Source of the DNA: DATLMR01 sp035537555
GTDB lineage: Bacteria > Acidobacteriota > Blastocatellia > UBA7656
Length of the DNA stretch: 7,505 bases
Reading direction: 5' to 3'
Assembly: GCA_035537555.1 (NCBI GenBank)
Contig: DATLMR010000190.1
Coordinates: forward strand, 1 to 7,505
In this document: in pieces, positions 1 through 5,927 of the stretch
Layout of the letters: the number at the start of each line of letters is the position of its first letter
How positions within the stretch are numbered: the stretch's first letter is position 1
Notes under the pieces: model-generated
Databases searched by the model: none
What the model was told of the DNA's origin: nothing
The model's input: the letters and a program-made list of their open reading frames with translations, nothing else
Position numbers and translations under genes: made by a program

Positions 1-1
1 G

Positions 2-1315
2 AAGGAGCACCCCGGCACCTTCGTGATCGACCGGAATCGCTCGTGCTTCGCCATGCACCGGGCGGTCGAAACGGAGGACGGCGCGTTCAGCCTCGAACCG
101 GCAAAGGAGAACGAGATCGGCTTCCTCACGTCGCACGAGAAAGATGGCCGCTTCATCTCCTTCTACGGAGACGCGCACCCGATCTATGCGGGCAACGTCG
201 TCAAGGCAATGGCCTCGGCGCGGTACGGCTACCCGGAAGTCGCGAAGCTATTCGAGCGCGAGGTCGCGGCCCAGGTCTCCGAAGAGCAGCCGGAACGGGA
301 GAACGCCTGGGTGCGCTTCGCCGAGGTGCTCGAAGACGGGCTCCGGGCCGAGGTCGTGGATGCGATTCGCCTGGCCGACCGCATAGTCGAAGTCATCGTC
401 CGCGCCCCCATGGCCGCGCGCAACTTTCGCCCCGGCCAGTTCTACCGCATGCAGAATTATGAGAGCGCGGCGGAGGGAGTCGAGGAGATCCGCCTGACCA
501 TGGAGGCTCTCGCGCTTACCGGCGCGTGGACCGACCCTGCGCGCGGCCTGATCTCGCTCATAGTTCTCGAGATGGGAGGCTCGTCGCGCCTCTGCGCCAT
601 TCTGGAGCCCGGGCAGGAGATCGTCCTGATGGGGCCGACCGGCGCGCCGACCGAGATACCTGAGGGCGAAACGGTCCTGCTGGCCGGCGGAGGCCTCGGC
701 AATGCGGTCCTGTTTTCGATTGCGGCGGCGATGAAAGAGCGCGGGAATCGCGTGATGTATTTCGCGGGCTATAAGAACAAGAGCGACCTCTTCAAGCGCC
801 GCGCCATCGAGGATGCGTGCGATCTGGTCGTCTGGAGCGTGGACCAGGGCCCCGAGATACCCGCGCGCAGGCCGCAGGACCGCAGCACGGTCGGCAATAT
901 CGTTCAGGCGATGACCCGGTATGCGAACGGCGAGCTCGGGGAAGTGAGCATCCCTCTTCAATCGGTCGACCGCTTGATCTGTATAGGGTCGGATCGGATG
1001 ATGGCGGCCGTTCATCAAGCCCGTCACACGGTGCTTCGAGACATGCTGAAGCCGAACCACCTGGGCATAGGATCGATCAACTCACCCATGCAGTGCATGA
1101 TGAAGGAGGTCTGTTCTCAGTGCCTCCAGAGGCACGTCGATCCCTCCACCGGCCGCGAGTCTTTCGTCTTCAGCTGTTTGAATCAGGACCAGCCGCTCGA
1201 CTGCGTGGACTTCAATTTCCTGCACCATCGCCTGCGCCAGAACTCGACGGCGGAGAAGCTGACGTCCCTGTGGCTGGATCATCTCTTCGAGCAGCGCGAG
1301 GTGCAGGTCGTGTAG
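2..1315 (+). CDS. C-terminal part of a fused FAD/NAD(P) and iron-sulfur oxidoreductase with a PyrK-like module (5' partial)
   Basis: The reading frame is open from the first complete codon (position 2) and has no convincing start. The GTG at 23 has no ribosome binding site and the sequence before it is coding-like, so the gene begins upstream. About 438 residues are visible. The first ~75 end in FYGDAHPIYAGNVVKAMASA, which resembles the C-terminal end of a GltD/disulfide-oxidoreductase-type FAD domain. From about position 330 the protein resembles dihydroorotate dehydrogenase electron-transfer subunits (PyrK, ferredoxin reductase fold). It has a flavin-binding RPGQF near 428-442, a glycine-rich nucleotide-binding LLAGGGLGNAVL near 677-712, and RLICIGSDRMM near 971-1003. 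Four cysteines then follow, encoded at 1094, 1112, 1121 and 1175 (Cx5Cx2Cx17C), as expected for a 2Fe-2S site. The likely role is cytosolic electron transfer between NAD(P)H, flavin and Fe-S. The physiological substrate cannot be told from this fragment. The stop is TAG at 1313. The PyrK-like fold is well supported, the fusion architecture less so. Confidence 0.85.
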   Translation, partial: KEHPGTFVIDRNRSCFAMHRAVETEDGAFSLEPAKENEIGFLTSHEKDGRFISFYGDAHPIYAGNVVKAMASARYGYPEVAKLFEREVAAQVSEEQPERENAWVRFAEVLEDGLRAEVVDAIRLADRIVEVIVRAPMAARNFRPGQFYRMQNYESAAEGVEEIRLTMEALALTGAWTDPARGLISLIVLEMGGSSRLCAILEPGQEIVLMGPTGAPTEIPEGETVLLAGGGLGNAVLFSIAAAMKERGNRVMYFAGYKNKSDLFKRRAIEDACDLVVWSVDQGPEIPARRPQDRSTVGNIVQAMTRYANGELGEVSIPLQSVDRLICIGSDRMMAAVHQARHTVLRDMLKPNHLGIGSINSPMQCMMKEVCSQCLQRHVDPSTGRESFVFSCLNQDQPLDCVDFNFLHHRLRQNSTAEKLTSLWLDHLFEQREVQVV

Positions 1316-1352
1316 GTGAGAAACTCTTATCGAATTCGTCTCTGCGACAGGA

Positions 1353-2039
1353 TCAACGCAGGATCGGTGTGTCATCGAGGGCCGTCCCCATGGCGTGCAA
1401 GCTCTTCAATACTTCGGAGAAGAGCTCGAAGAGCTGCTTTAGCCGTTCCGGGTCTTTGATGATCCCGACCACCTGAAAATACAGCTCGTCGACTCCATCA
1501 TATTTTCTACGACCGAGCCATCCCGTGATGGCTTTAACCTGGAGAAGCAATTCGGGCTGCCCCTCGATGAGCTCTCGAATCTTCAGATTCTTGAAGAGTA
1601 TCTTCAGCTTCGATTCGTCGGTCCCTTTTATTACGAACTCGTCATCGAATTCCGGGTACCCGGTCTCGATGAGCTCGGTATCGAGATAGCCGCGCAGACC
1701 GAAGAGCGGCTCCAGGTGCTCGAATTTAGGGCCGCCTACTTCGACATCCTGCATACCCAACATCTTCCCCATGCCGGTGAATATGCTCTTATGGTGGATG
1801 GTGAAACGGAACCCGTCTCTGGTTACGAACGGGGCTCGCATGCGGGTGAACGTTATGGTGGATTTTCCGGTGGACACGGTATAGGTATCGAGCGTTATGG
1901 TCCAGTTCTGAACTCTGGCCTCGATCCTGTTGACGCCCTTGAAGAAGCCTCCCTTGATGAACTCGGCCCCTATTTCTCTGCTGACCCGGCCCCAGACTTC
2001 TTCCTGGGAAGGCCCGAAAATCTTTTTAAAGAAGCCCAT
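1353..2039 (-). CDS. conserved cytosolic protein of unknown function (possibly DUF3137-like)
   Basis: The product is 228 residues with no signal peptide or membrane segment, so it is probably cytosolic. It opens MGFFKKIFGPSQEEVWGRVS. The middle is beta-rich, with alternating strands around residues 40-85 (VQNWTITLDTYTVSTGKSTI) and DGFRFTIHHKSIF. A segment at residues 127-165 (TGYPEFDDEFVIKGTDESK, then LKIRELI) recalls the 'decent into F..F.vk..de...ll' pattern of DUF3137-type proteins. The C-terminus ends in an amphipathic helix with RLKQLFELFSEVLKSL. I do not recognise a catalytic motif. The frame stays open far upstream through the thioesterase gene. ATG at 2039 is chosen because it follows that gene's stop by 65 bases and has purine-rich GGAG/AAAGAG stretches upstream. 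It is probably co-transcribed with the hotdog thioesterase before it. It converges on the oxidoreductase gene, with 37 bases between the stops. The coding call is strong, and the family link is only a resemblance. Confidence 0.75.
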   Translation of the reverse strand: MGFFKKIFGPSQEEVWGRVSREIGAEFIKGGFFKGVNRIEARVQNWTITLDTYTVSTGKSTITFTRMRAPFVTRDGFRFTIHHKSIFTGMGKMLGMQDVEVGGPKFEHLEPLFGLRGYLDTELIETGYPEFDDEFVIKGTDESKLKILFKNLKIRELIEGQPELLLQVKAITGWLGRRKYDGVDELYFQVVGIIKDPERLKQLFELFSEVLKSLHAMGTALDDTPILR

Positions 2040-2104
2040 CTCTTTGCTTACTCCGGATCGGCGGCTGCCGGCCTCTTCCCGGGCATTTTGGGTACAACGG
2101 CTTG

Positions 2105-2530
2105 CTAGGCCGATTCCCGGGGCTCGATGACCATCTGCGTTTGAGTGACCTGAGCGACGAGGCGTCCGCTCTCGGATGTGATGCGGGTTTGCCAGACCAT
2201 GGTCCGCCTGCCCCGATGAAGCGCGAGGCACTCTCCGGTAACTTTCGTGCCGAGCGGAGCGGGCGCGAAGAAGTTCGTCTTGGATTCGAGGGTCGTCGTG
2301 TTGAACCCTTCGCGGAGATTGAGGACGGTCGCGCAGGCCCCCAGAGTATCGGCGAACGCCATGATGGCCCCCCCGTGCAGGATAGCCGGAGTCGTGCACA
2401 GCTCCTCGCGGACCGGCATCTCCGCGAGCACGCGCTCGGGTGTCGCGACGAGGAATTCGAGGCCGAGCAGCTTTGAAAACGGCGGTATTCTCTCGTGTAA
2501 TATAGAGAGTATATCCGGACCCTGTGTCAT
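2105..2530 (-). CDS. PaaI-family hotdog-fold thioesterase
   Basis: The product is 141 residues, the normal size for a single-hotdog acyl-CoA thioesterase of the PaaI/YdiI/4HBT class. These hydrolyse aromatic or fatty acyl-CoA thioesters in the cytosol, usually as tetramers. The N-terminal helix (IPPFSKLLGLEF) leads into the signature at residues 52-64, HGGAIMAFADTLG. The His-Gly-Gly and Asp61 in it occupy the positions of the conserved active-site motif. The following strands (TTTLESKTNFFAPAPLGTKV, then GRRTMVWQTRI and GRLVAQVTQTQMV) match the usual hotdog sheet. The start ATG at 2530 is preceded by GAGGAG with a 7-base spacing. A minus-strand TATAAT lies about 70 bases upstream. It is first in a probable two-gene unit with the unknown protein at 1353-2039. 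The family is confident. The substrate is not predictable, and no phenylacetate genes are nearby. Confidence 0.9.
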   Translation of the reverse strand: MTQGPDILSILHERIPPFSKLLGLEFLVATPERVLAEMPVREELCTTPAILHGGAIMAFADTLGACATVLNLREGFNTTTLESKTNFFAPAPLGTKVTGECLALHRGRRTMVWQTRITSESGRLVAQVTQTQMVIEPRESA

Positions 2531-2600
2531 TACCTTGCTCCTCGCGTCTGTTGAAGATCGCGGCGCGGAAAAAGTCCCGGCGGCCGCGCATCGCTCCTCG

Positions 2601-2629
2601 ATTATAAAGTCTTCCTCATCGTTTACCTA
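2601..2629 (-). promoter_or_regulatory. candidate sigma-70-type promoter for the thioesterase operon
   Basis: On the minus strand a perfect TATAAT lies at 2606-2601. Seventeen bases further upstream is TAGGTA (2629-2624), which matches the -35 consensus TTGACA at only three of six positions. The element is about 70 bases before the thioesterase ATG and points in the right direction. The -10 is convincing for GC-rich surroundings, but the -35 is weak. Confidence 0.4.
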
Positions 2630-2787
2630 GCCCGCGACCGTGGATCTCGGCCGGGCGCGGCGGCGGCCGGGGTTACGTATTGTTTAAGGGGGCGTTAATA
2701 AATCCTAAAAAAGATCGAATGCCGAACGACGCCAAAAATATCCGAAAAACCGTAGAAAACCCCAATAAAAACGTTTTTAACAAAGAC

Positions 2788-2813
2788 GGAACTTATCCAT
2801 TTTTGCTCGCGTT
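2788..2813 (+). promoter_or_regulatory. candidate ECF-sigma promoter (GGAAC-N17-CGTT)
   Basis: GGAACTT at 2788-2794 matches the -35 motif typical of extracytoplasmic-function sigma factors. CGTT at 2810-2813 follows the GGAAC after 17 bases, as in many ECF -10 elements. Transcription would start near 2820 and give a leader of about 40 bases before the ATG at 2860. No good sigma-70 pair is visible in the same stretch. This is a pattern match only, since five- and four-base motifs occur by chance. Confidence 0.35.
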
Positions 2814-2847
2814 AGAGTCCTGTGTAGGCGGACAAAGATAAACATTC

Positions 2848-2853
2848 AAGGAG
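2848..2853 (+). promoter_or_regulatory. ribosome binding site of the small secreted protein
   Basis: AAGGAG stands 6 bases before the ATG at 2860. It is the strongest Shine-Dalgarno match in the window, fixes the start codon, and suggests high expression. Confidence 0.8.
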
Positions 2854-2859
2854 TGAGAT

Positions 2860-3237
2860 ATGAAGAACTTTATAAACCGCATGATAGTTGCGCTCGCAGT
2901 CTGCGCATTAACCGGACTCGTTGCTTTCGCCGATGGGAAGAGTGGAAAGGTGACTTTCAATAGCGACATAACCGTCAACGGCACGCTGGTCAAGAAGGGC
3001 ACCTACAAGGTGAAATACGATCAGGGTACGAACGAAGTGTCGATCATCAAGAACGACAAGACTATCGCCAAGGCATCGGGCCGCTTAGAGATGACCGAAA
3101 CCCGCGCCCGCGACACCGAGATCCGTTACTCGGGCAGCGCGGACAGCAAGGTGTTGACCCGGATTCTCTTTGCCGGAGACAAAGAGGCGCTCGTATTGGG
3201 CGATAGCTCCATGGGCAAAACCAACGCGGGCAACTAA
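2860..3237 (+). CDS. small secreted/periplasmic protein of unknown function
   Basis: The product is 125 residues. Residues 1-24 form a classical signal peptide: a short basic start (MKNFINR), a hydrophobic core (MIVALAVCALTGLVAF), and an AFA site predicting cleavage before Asp25. The mature ~100 residues look all-beta and lysine-rich: KVTFNSDITVNGTLVKKGTY, then KVKYDQGTNEVSIIKNDKTI, then alternating strands with TRILFAGDKEALVLG. The 'nGtlvkkGtYkvk' pattern is one I associate with small exported proteins common in Acidobacteriota, but I know no function for it. A glycine- and asparagine-containing tail ends the protein. The gene stands alone, with a strong ribosome binding site, a possible ECF-type promoter upstream and a hairpin downstream. 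This fits an abundant, envelope-stress-regulated monocistronic gene. It has no cysteine in the mature part and no lipobox. Confidence 0.85.
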   Translation: MKNFINRMIVALAVCALTGLVAFADGKSGKVTFNSDITVNGTLVKKGTYKVKYDQGTNEVSIIKNDKTIAKASGRLEMTETRARDTEIRYSGSADSKVLTRILFAGDKEALVLGDSSMGKTNAGN

Positions 3238-3265
3238 CCCGCATTCGCCCGGAACACATTCAGGA

Positions 3266-3302
3266 GCGCGCCTCGAAAAGCCCCCTTCATTTCGAGGCGC
3301 GC
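3266..3302 (+). terminator. perfect 13-bp hairpin, likely terminator of the secreted protein gene
   Basis: GCGCGCCTCGAAA (3266-3278) pairs perfectly with TTTCGAGGCGCGC (3290-3302) around an 11-base loop. It begins 29 bases after the stop codon at 3237. The run after it is C-rich with only a few T (CCCCCTTT), so it is a poor textbook rho-independent terminator. It may act instead as an mRNA 3' end stabiliser or as a U-less terminator. Confidence 0.65.
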
Positions 3303-3541
3303 CGCCCCCTTTCAGAGACCCTTCCTCAAGCCCGCTCCGCTCTCAGACCCCTCCCCGAATCGGATTTCAAATAACGCATGGGCGCGAGAGAAGATAGACG
3401 ATCCTTCCCGGCCTCTGCCCCTTTCGCCCGATCGCCCCGCTTCGATTGACAGCCCGGCGGCAAGGTGGTTTCCTATGATTTGCGAAATACGTTTCGTGGC
3501 CGTATCAGATCTTCGAGCCGAAGTAGTATCCGGGAATCTCA
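3303..3541. other. intergenic region before the peptidase gene
   Basis: The first ~130 bases are pyrimidine-rich and contain no credible gene. The last ~100 bases hold TTGACA (3446-3451) and TATGAT (3474-3479), a near-consensus pair but 22 bases apart instead of about 17. No good Shine-Dalgarno sequence precedes the peptidase start. A GGGA about 8 bases before it is the nearest purine run. Confidence 0.4.
3446..3479 (+). promoter_or_regulatory. weak promoter candidate for the M28 peptidase gene (wrong spacing)
   Basis: A perfect TTGACA and a TATGAT (one mismatch from TATAAT) lie about 65-95 bases before the peptidase ATG. The 22-base spacer is too long for an ordinary sigma-70 promoter unless an activator compensates, or unless only one of the two hexamers is used. 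Confidence 0.2.
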
Positions 3542-4957
3542 ATGATGAAGAAATCACTGCTGCTGGCAGCAGCCGTATCTTTGATAGCTTCGATGTCGGG
3601 CCTTTCTGGTCAAAACAGGCTGCGGCGCGCGAACTCTGAAATCGCGCGTGGCGAAAAGCCCAACCCGCTCATAGCGAAGATCGTAAGGGAGATCTCCGCG
3701 ACCAACATCGAATCCGTAATAAAAAAGCTGGTCGGCTTTCACACGCGCCACACGCTCTCCGAGACCGAAAGCGATACGCGCGGGATCGGCGCGGCCCGGC
3801 GCTGGATAAAGTCCGAGTTCGAGCGATACAGCCGCGAATCGGGCGGCAGGTTGCAGGTCGAGTTTGACGAGTTCACGCAACAACCGGTCAATCGCATACC
3901 TCGGCCCGTACAGATCGTCAACGTCGTTGCCACGCTTCCCGGCAGGCAGCCCGAATCGCGAGATAGGATTTATGTGGTCAGCGGCCATTACGACTCTCGC
4001 GTAACCGATCCCCTCGATGCAACCGGCGCCGCGCCCGGAGCCAACGACGACGCGTCGGGCACGGCCGCCGTGATGGAGATGGCTCGCGTCATGTCGAAGT
4101 ACGAGTTTGACGCAACGCTCGTCTTCATGGCCGTTGCGGCCGAAGAGCAGGGGCTGAACGGATCGACCCACTGGGCCGAGATGGCGAAGCAGAAGAGCCT
4201 GAACATCGCGGGCATGATTACCAACGACATCATCGGCAGCTCGCGCGCGGATGACGGCCGGATCGACAACGCGCGGGTGCGCCTTTTTGCCGAAGGCGTG
4301 CCGCCCGCCCGCGAGGTCTCCGCCGACCTTCGCGCGCTCCTGCAAACCGGCGGCGAAAACGATTCTCCCGCGCGACTGCTCGCCCGGCGCATAAAAGAGC
4401 TCGGGGAGAGACACGTGGCCGGGATGAAGGTCGATATCATCTACCGGCGAGACCGCTACCTGCGCGGAGGGGACCACTCGCCTTTTCTGGATCGCGGGTA
4501 TGCGGCGGTGAGAATGTCGGAGCCCAACGAAGACTACAGGCACCAGCACCAGGACATTAGAAAAGAGAACGGCGTCCAGTACGGAGACCTGCCGGAGTTT
4601 GTCGATTTCGATTACGTGGCCCGGGTCGCGAGAGTCAATGCCTCGGCGCTCGCAGGTCTCGCGCTGGCTCCGGCGGCCCCGAGCAAGGTCGAAGTTGAGA
4701 CCGCGAAGCTGGAAAACGATACGACCCTCAGGTGGGAGGCAAATAAAGAGCCCGACCTGGCGGGCTACCGCATCGTGTGGCGAGAGACGACCTCGCCCGC
4801 GTGGCAATTCGAGCAATACGCGGGCAACGTGACGCGCTACACCGTGAAGGGAGTCTCGAAGGACAATTATCTCTTCGGAGTTCAGGCAGTGGATAGAGAA
4901 GGCAACACTAGCGTGGCCGTTTATCCCAGGCCGTACCGCCCGCCGACGGGCCAATGA
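3542..4957 (+). CDS. secreted M28-family zinc metallopeptidase with C-terminal fibronectin-III-like domain
   Basis: The product is 471 residues. MMKKSLLLAAAVSLIASMSG is a signal peptide, so the enzyme is exported. A prosegment-like region of about 110 residues precedes the co-catalytic zinc peptidase domain (about 125-370). Family M28 ligands are all visible: His149 and Asp151 in VVSGHYDSR, the bridging Asp169 in GANDDASGTAA, the general base/ligand pair Glu201-Glu202 in AAEEQGLNGS, Asp229 in ITNDIIGSS, and His312 in GGDHSPFLDRGYAAVR. It is therefore predicted active, as an aminopeptidase-type enzyme removing N-terminal residues from peptides outside the cytoplasm. Residues ~378-465 (PSKVEVETAKL, LRWEANKEPDLAGYRIVWRE, YLFGVQAVDREGN) form a fibronectin type III-like module, perhaps for substrate or surface attachment. 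Two adjacent ATG codons (3542, 3545) are possible starts and give nearly the same product. The HugZ-like gene follows after 63 bases. Substrate specificity is not predictable. Confidence 0.93.
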   Translation: MMKKSLLLAAAVSLIASMSGLSGQNRLRRANSEIARGEKPNPLIAKIVREISATNIESVIKKLVGFHTRHTLSETESDTRGIGAARRWIKSEFERYSRESGGRLQVEFDEFTQQPVNRIPRPVQIVNVVATLPGRQPESRDRIYVVSGHYDSRVTDPLDATGAAPGANDDASGTAAVMEMARVMSKYEFDATLVFMAVAAEEQGLNGSTHWAEMAKQKSLNIAGMITNDIIGSSRADDGRIDNARVRLFAEGVPPAREVSADLRALLQTGGENDSPARLLARRIKELGERHVAGMKVDIIYRRDRYLRGGDHSPFLDRGYAAVRMSEPNEDYRHQHQDIRKENGVQYGDLPEFVDFDYVARVARVNASALAGLALAPAAPSKVEVETAKLENDTTLRWEANKEPDLAGYRIVWRETTSPAWQFEQYAGNVTRYTVKGVSKDNYLFGVQAVDREGNTSVAVYPRPYRPPTGQ

Positions 4958-5020
4958 AAGGAGTAGCCGGGGGGCGCGGACCTTCACGTCGAGACGCGCT
5001 CCGTTCGGCATGGATAAGGC

Positions 5021-5773
5021 ATGACGATCAGCAAACAGGCGGAAGAGGTCTGGAGATTGATTCGCGCCGAGCGGAACGGCGCGCTTTGCACGCTTTCGAA
5101 AAAGATGGAGGGGTGGCCGTTCGGGTCGATCACTCCTTATGCCCTCACCGGTTACGGCGACCCTCTGATCCTGATCAGCGACATCGCCGAGCACACGCGC
5201 AATCTCAAGGCGGACGCGCGGGCTAGCCTGCTGGTGCAGGACTCGGGGGCCCTTGAAGACCCGCAAGCGGGCGCGCGGGTAACTCTCATAGGATATGCGA
5301 TGCCCGTGCCCGAGCCTCTCCTTGAAGACGCGCGGAGGCGCTACCTCGATCTTTTCCCGTCTTCGAACGGGTATTTCGCGGCGCACGATTTCTTTCTCTA
5401 TCAGATCAAAATCTCTGACGTCCGCTTCATAGGAGGCTTCGGCGAGATTTACTGGCTGAAGGCAAGCGGGCTGATTGAAGGGAACGGAGATTCCTCGTTA
5501 AACCCGCTCGCGCCACACGAGGCGATGATCTGCGAACATATGAATACCGATCACAAAGATGCGCTTGCGACGTATGCATCGGTCTTTTCGGGCATCGAGG
5601 GAGAGAGCGCTCGAATGATCCATATCGATCCCGGGGGCTTCGATCTCGTGGCGCTTCGCGAGGGCAATCACGTCCACGCCCGGATAAGCTTCGAGCGCCC
5701 GGTCCATACCACCGAAGAGGTGCGGGCCGCGATGGTCCAGATGGTAAAGGTGGCGCGGGAGTCGCGGCCCTGA
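5021..5773 (+). CDS. HugZ-like pyridoxamine-phosphate-oxidase-fold protein with DUF2470 domain
   Basis: The product is 250 residues with no export signal, so it is cytosolic. Residues ~5-145 form a split-barrel FMN-binding-like domain (RNGALCTLSKKMEGWPFGSI, then DPLILISDIAEHTRNLKADA, ASLLV, ARVTLIGYA). Residues ~164-245 are a DUF2470 domain with the hallmark HMNTDHKDALATYA (His173, His178) and a conserved IDPGGFDL. This order is that of HugZ/HutZ-type proteins, which bind and in some cases degrade haem for iron use. Other members of the fold are only flavin or tetrapyrrole binders. No haem transporter or TonB gene is in view, so haem degradation is unproven. An in-frame TAA at 5015-5017 excludes any earlier start than 5021. 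The ribosome binding site is poor (GGATAAGG ending one base before the ATG). It may be co-transcribed with the peptidase 63 bases upstream. Confidence 0.88.
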   Translation: MTISKQAEEVWRLIRAERNGALCTLSKKMEGWPFGSITPYALTGYGDPLILISDIAEHTRNLKADARASLLVQDSGALEDPQAGARVTLIGYAMPVPEPLLEDARRRYLDLFPSSNGYFAAHDFFLYQIKISDVRFIGGFGEIYWLKASGLIEGNGDSSLNPLAPHEAMICEHMNTDHKDALATYASVFSGIEGESARMIHIDPGGFDLVALREGNHVHARISFERPVHTTEEVRAAMVQMVKVARESRP

Positions 5774-5927
5774 CGCCTGAGCGGCGAAAGGCTCTCCGCG
5801 GCCTATCACTTCATTCGAGACTCTCTTTTGAAAATCCCTCCAGATCTTCGGCCGTCATGCCGGTCGCGGGCGAGTAGTCTCATGGCCGCGGTTCGACAGC
5901 AGGAGAAATCCTAAGGGACTTCAAGCC
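5774..5927. other. short intergenic region before the membrane pair
   Basis: The 154 bases carry no obvious promoter pair, although one is expected if the membrane-protein operon is independent. TTGAAA at 5828-5833 has no matching -10. A tiny ten-codon frame (5882-5914, starting ATG GCC) ends on the TAA that overlaps the Shine-Dalgarno region of the next gene. I do not count it as a gene. Confidence 0.35.

Larger units (their letters stand above)
2531..2859. other. divergent intergenic region, AT-rich with phased A-tracts
   Basis: This stretch separates the minus-strand thioesterase operon from the plus-strand secreted protein gene. Its left part (2531-2670) is GC-rich and holds the minus-strand -10 candidate. 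From about 2675 to 2810 the base composition turns clearly AT-rich. There are A-runs at 2707-2712, 2734-2738, 2745-2749, 2756-2759 and 2767-2771, followed by T-runs at 2774-2778 and 2800-2804. I see no open reading frame with a credible start here. Confidence 0.6.

Noticed and set aside
248..1060. A 270-codon minus-strand frame within the oxidoreductase gene
   Set aside because: Its composition is typical of an antisense shadow and it shows no recognisable motif. The plus strand carries conserved flavin, nucleotide and cysteine motifs.
2040..2591. N-terminal extension of the minus-strand unknown gene back to 2591
   Set aside because: The extension would overlap the whole thioesterase gene in another frame and reads as low-complexity arginine-rich sequence. 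The ATG at 2039 begins the protein-like part.
2102..2630. Plus-strand frames opposite the thioesterase gene
   Set aside because: The minus strand encodes a complete hotdog protein with its HGG...AD motif and a good ribosome binding site, so the plus-strand frames are shadows.
4954..5226. A plus-strand frame starting at the ATGA overlapping the peptidase stop
   Set aside because: The product is arginine/glycine-rich without motifs and runs into the HugZ-like gene in a different frame. There is no ribosome binding site before it.
3554..5386. A 610-codon open frame on the minus strand opposite the peptidase and HugZ-like genes
   Set aside because: It is a shadow of GC-rich coding sequence. Its product is arginine-, histidine- and proline-rich without domains, whereas the plus strand has complete catalytic motifs.
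5882..5914. A ten-codon frame that could be a leader peptide
   Set aside because: It has no convincing ribosome binding site, no run of regulatory codons and no attenuator hairpin. Frames this short are common by chance.
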